Shown in pieces: positions 6,772 to 10,201 of a stretch of 10,201 nt of DNA. The notes under the pieces are model-generated. The model had not been told where the DNA came from and ran no database searches. It saw nothing but the letters and a program-made list of their open reading frames with translations. The position numbers were made by a program, and so were the translations under genes. The first letter of the stretch is position 1, and each line of letters begins with the position of its first letter. The stretch covers positions 22,519-32,719 of the forward strand of contig DHJT01000030.1 in NCBI GenBank assembly GCA_002404465.1, in the 5' to 3' direction. Source of the stretch: Sutterella sp. UBA4713. Its GTDB lineage: Bacteria; Pseudomonadota; Gammaproteobacteria; Burkholderiales; Burkholderiaceae_F.

Positions 6772-8079
6772 ATGCGTTCTATTTGCTGCGTCAGTCGTCG
6801 CAAAGTTTTAGCCGGAGCCGGAGCGCTCGGCGCCGCGACTTTTGCTCCGGCGGCCTTTTCGCAGTTACAGATTCAGATTACGGGAGTGGGGGCCAATCGG
6901 ATTCCGCTTGCCTTGCAGCCGATGAACGGAACCGGCCAGGCCGGAATCGACGTCTTTTCCGTTGTGGCATCCGATTTGCAACGCACAGGAGCGTTTCGGT
7001 TAATCGGCGTTGCCGAGGAGGCAACGCCGGAGCTTGCGTTAAGGCCGGACTTTTCCCATTGGCAGGAAGTCGGCGCAACGGTTTTTGCAACCGGGAGTAT
7101 CACGCAGACGGCCGACGGGCGCTACGACGTTCGGTATCGGCTCTTTGACGCTATTAAGACCGAAGATCCGATTGATCTGGCCGATTTCTTTGTCCCGGGA
7201 AGGCAACTTCGCCTGTGTGCACATCGAATAGCCGATCGCATCTATTCGAAACTGACGGGAAACGGGGCACTGTTTGCCTCGCGTTTGGCCTATGTCGTGC
7301 AACACGCTCCCGAGCGCTTTGAGCTGATTGTGGCCGATAGTGACGGAGCTAATCCGCAACCGGCATTAAAAAGTCGGGAGCCGATTATTTCGCCGGCGTG
7401 GTCGCCGGACGGAAAAAGCCTCGCGTATGTTTCGTTCGAAGAGAAAAAACCGGTTGTTTACATTCATACGGTAGCAACCGGCAAGCGGCGTGTCATTGCC
7501 AATTTCCGCGGTAATAACTCGGCGCCTGCCTTTAGTCCCGACGGCAAGATGCTCGCCGTGGCGTTATCGCGCGACGGATTTACACAGATTTATCTGATCG
7601 GGGCGGACGGCACCGGCGTGCGTCGCTTTACGCGGTCGCTTGCGATTGATACGGAACCGGTGTTTTCCGTTGACGGACGCTATGTGTATTTCACGAGTGA
7701 CCGAGGCGGTTCGCCGCAGATTTATCGGCAGACCGTTGATACCGATCAGGTCGAACGCGTCACATTCACAAGTGACTATGCCGTCAGCCCGAGCATCAAT
7801 CCGCAAGGGACGCATTTGGCGTACGTTACACGCACGGACGGCAGGTATCGGGTCGCGCAAATGGAAATTGCCACCGGTCAGGAAACGATTCTTTCCGGTA
7901 CCGATGCCGATGAAAGCCCTTGCTATGCACCCAACGGTCGCATGATCGTTTATGCCACGGAGCAGGGTCGGCGCGGCGTTTTGGCAACCGTCAGTGTGGA
8001 CGGCGCCGTCAGCTCGCGTTTGTCCGGGCCTTCGGGAGACATTCGGGAGCCGACATGGAGTCCGCTCATTCCCGATTAG
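6772..8079 (+). CDS. tolB: Tol-Pal system beta-propeller protein TolB, with twin-arginine-type signal
   Basis: This 435-residue periplasmic protein is predicted to link inner-membrane TolQRA to the outer-membrane lipoprotein Pal during cell constriction. The mature N-terminal domain (about 31-170) starts QLQIQITGVGANRIPLAL, typical of betaproteobacterial TolB. Residues 205-435 form the beta-propeller, with repeated blades marked by PAWSPDGKSLAYVS, PAFSPDGKMLAVAL, PVFSVDGRYVYFTSDRGG, PSINPQGTHLAYVT, PCYAPNGRMIVYAT and the closing EPTWSP. The signal peptide is unusual: SRRKVL at 8-13, a weakly hydrophobic Ala/Gly-rich core, and probable cleavage after AFS (28-30). This is a Tat rather than a Sec signal by its motif; E. 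coli TolB uses Sec. GAGGAA at 6761-6766 supports the start. The gene follows purH by 22 nt; tolQ, tolR and tolA are not upstream, so the tol cluster is split. Confidence 0.95.
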   Translation: MRSICCVSRRKVLAGAGALGAATFAPAAFSQLQIQITGVGANRIPLALQPMNGTGQAGIDVFSVVASDLQRTGAFRLIGVAEEATPELALRPDFSHWQEVGATVFATGSITQTADGRYDVRYRLFDAIKTEDPIDLADFFVPGRQLRLCAHRIADRIYSKLTGNGALFASRLAYVVQHAPERFELIVADSDGANPQPALKSREPIISPAWSPDGKSLAYVSFEEKKPVVYIHTVATGKRRVIANFRGNNSAPAFSPDGKMLAVALSRDGFTQIYLIGADGTGVRRFTRSLAIDTEPVFSVDGRYVYFTSDRGGSPQIYRQTVDTDQVERVTFTSDYAVSPSINPQGTHLAYVTRTDGRYRVAQMEIATGQETILSGTDADESPCYAPNGRMIVYATEQGRRGVLATVSVDGAVSSRLSGPSGDIREPTWSPLIPD

Positions 8080-8120
8080 GAATTGAGGCGGCAGATCAAA
8101 AGATTTATTTCAGGCAACGG

Positions 8121-8126
8121 TATGAT
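8121..8126 (+). promoter_or_regulatory. Possible -10 element ahead of pal
   Basis: The 86-nt gap between tolB and pal (8080-8165) is wider than other gaps in this run and contains TATGAT. No good -35 is spaced 16-18 nt upstream, so a separate pal promoter is only a weak suggestion. Nothing else structured is evident in the gap apart from the pal Shine-Dalgarno sequence (GGAG at about 8156-8159). Confidence 0.2.
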
Positions 8127-8165
8127 TTCATTTGAAGGAATTGTCCCTGCCTTACGGAGAAAAAA

Positions 8166-8648
8166 GTGAAAAAGATTGTGTGTGTTGCAGCGCTTTGCGC
8201 CGCGTTTGTTTTAGCCGGATGCTCGAGCGTGAGCTTGGATGAATCGGCCAAGGAAGGAACAACCCAGACGGGCAGTTACGCCACCTCAGGCGACGCCATT
8301 ACGCCGGAGGCTCTGGCCGCCGACAAGAGCGTGTACTTTGATTTTGATAGCTACACGGTCAAGTCGCGCTATTACTCCACTATTGACCGTCAAGTGCGTG
8401 CTATGCGCGCCAATCCGAAACTGACGGCTCGCATCGAAGGCAATACCGACAGTCGCGGAAGTCGCGAGTACAACTTGGCTCTCGGCCAAAGACGCAGTGA
8501 AGCCGTCAAGGGCTTAATGCAGATTCGCGGCATTGCTCCCAATCGCTTGGAGGCCGTCAGTTTCGGTCGCGAACGTCCTGTTGATCGCGGTGAAAACGAA
8601 CAGGCTTGGGCGAAAAATCGTCGTGCCGACATCGTGGTTTCGCACTAG
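8166..8648 (+). CDS. pal: Peptidoglycan-associated lipoprotein Pal
   Basis: This 160-residue outer-membrane lipoprotein anchors the outer membrane to peptidoglycan and partners with TolB. It has a lipoprotein signal with lipobox LAGC, lipidated Cys19; Ser at +2 predicts outer-membrane sorting by Lol. After a short linker (20-53) comes the OmpA-like domain (54-160), with VYFDFDSY and EGNTDSRGSREYNLALGQRR. Asp95 and Arg110 are spaced as the diaminopimelate-binding pair of OmpA-type domains. The domain ends with NRRADIV. The start is GTG with CGGAG just upstream (about 8155-8159). It sits between tolB and cpoB, the standard order. Confidence 0.96.
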   Translation: MKKIVCVAALCAAFVLAGCSSVSLDESAKEGTTQTGSYATSGDAITPEALAADKSVYFDFDSYTVKSRYYSTIDRQVRAMRANPKLTARIEGNTDSRGSREYNLALGQRRSEAVKGLMQIRGIAPNRLEAVSFGRERPVDRGENEQAWAKNRRADIVVSH

Positions 8649-8668
8649 AAATCGATTCGGGGATAGTC

Positions 8669-9433
8669 ATGCCACAGCTTTCGAGAGTTTTTATGGCTTC
8701 GGCGGTTTTTGCCGCTTTGTTGGGAGCCTCGGGCGCATCGTCGGCGTTTTCCGATGATGAGGCTCGCCGCGCCATTTTGGACTTGCGTGAAAAACTCAAT
8801 GTCACGCAAAGTACACAGTTAGAACTTTTAGGGCGAATCGATCAGTTGCAGGAACAAAACGCCGAAATGACCGGGAAAGTTGAGAAACTGACCCATCAAA
8901 TCGGATTGGCACAAAAGGCCTCCCGCGATTTATTTATGAGTCTGGATAAGCGTCTGGCTGCTTTGGAATCGCACGTTGAGAAGGACGAAAACGGGCAATC
9001 GTTTACCGTGGTTCCGGAAGAAAAGCGACGCTATGACTTGGCGCTTGAACTTTTTTCCGAGGGTTCGTACGAAGACAGTCAAAAGTTGCTTGACTCGCTG
9101 GCAACCGACTTTCCCAAGTCCGGTTACATGGCAGATACGTTGTACTGGCTCGGCTGCGCCTACTATGTGCAAAACAAAATGACTGAAGCTGCCGCGACGC
9201 AAAAGAAACTGATTGCCCGTTTCCCCAATAGCTCTCGCGTTCCCGAGGCGATGCTCTCGCAGGCGGCGGCCGAGGAGCGTTTAGGAAACGGCAACACGGC
9301 GCGTTCGCTTTTAAGTTCTGTGGTCAAAAAGTTCCCCGGCACACCCTCGGCCGTGACGGCCGAGCAGCGGTTAAAGGCCTTGGGCCCGGCTCCTAAATCG
9401 GCCAAAAAGAAGAAAGTGTCGGCCAAAAAGTAA
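8669..9433 (+). CDS. cpoB: Tol-Pal associated cell division coordinator CpoB (YbgF)
   Basis: This 254-residue periplasmic protein has a Sec signal peptide (about 1-26, cleavage near ASSA|F). It continues with the family start FSDDEARRAILDLR, a trimerising coiled coil (about 30-106) and three TPR repeats (about 120-238; YDLALELFSEGSYEDS, YWLGCAYYVQNKMTEA and the AEERLGNG repeat). In E. coli, CpoB coordinates peptidoglycan synthesis by PBP1B with Tol-driven outer-membrane constriction. The C-terminus is a short Lys-rich tail, SAKKKKVSAKK, which is not part of the usual TPR ending. I chose the ATG at 8669: it gives a clean signal peptide and has a GGGGAT Shine-Dalgarno sequence at about 8659. 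The frame extends upstream to 8606, inside pal, but that would put 21 polar residues ahead of the signal. An ATG at 8693 is a less likely alternative. Confidence 0.92.
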   Translation: MPQLSRVFMASAVFAALLGASGASSAFSDDEARRAILDLREKLNVTQSTQLELLGRIDQLQEQNAEMTGKVEKLTHQIGLAQKASRDLFMSLDKRLAALESHVEKDENGQSFTVVPEEKRRYDLALELFSEGSYEDSQKLLDSLATDFPKSGYMADTLYWLGCAYYVQNKMTEAAATQKKLIARFPNSSRVPEAMLSQAAAEERLGNGNTARSLLSSVVKKFPGTPSAVTAEQRLKALGPAPKSAKKKKVSAKK

Positions 9434-9434
9434 C

Positions 9435-10201
9435 GTGACGCAGGAAAGCGATAATTCTCTTCGAGAGCCGGACATCGGACAGACGGCATCCGGGAGTACA
9501 CCGGATGTCGTTGACGGTGTTGCGATTGCTAAGCTATACGGAGAGCCGCTCTTTAAGGTTCCGGACGGCCTGTATATCCCGCCCGATGCGCTGGAAGTGT
9601 TTCTCGAAAGCTTTGAGGGGCCGCTTGATTTGCTCCTTTATTTGATTCGCAAGCAAAAGTTTGACGTGATGAACGTTCCGATGGCGCTTGTGACGGAACA
9701 ATACATGGGGTACGTCGAGCTTATTCGTAAATCCAATCTGGAGTTAGCGGCCGAGTACTTGGTCATGGCGGCCTGTCTGATGCAAATTAAGAGTCGTCTG
9801 CTTTTGCCTGTTACGCGTGCCGACGATGATCAGGAAGTCGAGGATCCGCAAGCCGAATTGGCGCGCCGTCTTTTAGAGTACGAGAAAATGAAATTGGCGG
9901 CTGTGGAACTGGACAAAATTCCGAGAAGCGGTCGCGATTTTTGGCGCGCATTTGTTCTTGTTGAGCAAACACAAAACAAAGTCTTGCCGGACGTTTCTTC
10001 CGAGGAATTGGCACGTGTTTGGCAGGAAGTGCTCGCACAGGCTCAGCTGCGCGGCAATCATACGATTTCCAGGCAAGAGCTTTCGGTGCGCGAATTTATG
10101 TCCAATATTTTGCGTCGATTGACTCAAAATCCGATTGTGGAGTTTTGTGACCTTTTTGAGAAGGGTTGCGGCATTGAAGTGGCCATTGTGAATTATTTAG
10201 C
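9435..10201 (+). CDS. scpA: Segregation and condensation protein ScpA (3' end outside window)
   Basis: An open frame from GTG at 9435 runs off the window end after 255 complete codons. It encodes the kleisin subunit that bridges SMC heads in the SMC-ScpAB condensin and helps chromosome segregation. After a low-complexity N-terminal extension (about 1-30) the conserved part begins IAKLYGEPLF. It continues with YIPPDALEVFLESFEGPLDLLLYLIRKQ (split: YIPPDALEVF, then EGPLDLLLYLI), VTEQYMGYV, LELAAEYLVMAACLMQIKSRLLLP (114-124 region) and LSVREFM. This is the betaproteobacterial ScpA pattern. The C-terminal winged helix that binds the SMC cap is mostly beyond the window. The GTG lies one nucleotide after the cpoB stop; no strong Shine-Dalgarno sequence is visible, so initiation may depend on ribosomes finishing cpoB. 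No other in-frame start precedes the conserved region. Confidence 0.92.
   Translation, partial: MTQESDNSLREPDIGQTASGSTPDVVDGVAIAKLYGEPLFKVPDGLYIPPDALEVFLESFEGPLDLLLYLIRKQKFDVMNVPMALVTEQYMGYVELIRKSNLELAAEYLVMAACLMQIKSRLLLPVTRADDDQEVEDPQAELARRLLEYEKMKLAAVELDKIPRSGRDFWRAFVLVEQTQNKVLPDVSSEELARVWQEVLAQAQLRGNHTISRQELSVREFMSNILRRLTQNPIVEFCDLFEKGCGIEVAIVNYL

Noticed and set aside
8606..8668. Upstream start of cpoB inside pal
   Set aside because: It would put 21 polar residues before a normal Sec signal peptide.
1..10201. Frequent GCCGATGCC-like words suggesting a DNA uptake or chi-type repeat
   Set aside because: Most copies sit in coding sequence and often encode the Ala-Asp-Ala pattern in one frame, so codon preference is the simpler explanation; no enrichment could be computed.

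Overview
The window is an ordinary chromosomal housekeeping region of a Gram-negative bacterium. The best guess is a betaproteobacterium of the order Burkholderiales, possibly Sutterellaceae-like. This rests on the dusB-fis-purH order, the ScpA N-terminal sequence (LAKLYGEPLF-type start followed by PDALEVFLESFEGPLDLLLY), a MurU-type nucleotidyltransferase and a Tol-Pal system. The taxon is inferred from remembered family sequences; no search was run. All genes but one lie on the + strand. I see no insertion sequence, prophage, CRISPR array, tRNA or rRNA.

Region 1 (1-2718, + strand) is a tightly packed four-gene run: the 3' end of a MurU-like sugar-1-phosphate nucleotidyltransferase, tcdA (cyclic t6A formation in tRNA), a nitronate monooxygenase-family flavoprotein and pncA (nicotinamidase). 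The last three are joined by 4-nt start/stop overlaps. A perfect inverted repeat at 2734-2753 probably ends the transcript.

Region 2 (2773-3702, - strand) is a tandem universal stress protein, convergent to pncA and divergent from dusB. The 235-nt divergent spacer (3703-3937) should hold the promoters of both directions.

Region 3 (3938-6749, + strand) is dusB-fis-purH: a tRNA dihydrouridine synthase overlapping the nucleoid protein Fis by 4 nt, as in the classical dusB-fis pair, then the bifunctional last-steps purine enzyme PurH.

Region 4 (6772-10201, + strand) is tolB-pal-cpoB, the periplasmic and outer-membrane half of the Tol-Pal envelope-constriction system. The tolQRA genes are not upstream of it. 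It is followed after one nucleotide by scpA, the kleisin of the SMC-ScpAB condensin, which runs off the window end.

No undescribed system is evident. The points most worth a second look are a twin-arginine signal on TolB, loss of the catalytic-type histidine in the nitronate monooxygenase homologue, a shortened C-terminal loop in TcdA, an Asp-to-Asn change in a probable metal-site motif of the MurU-like protein, and the placement of scpA directly behind cpoB.
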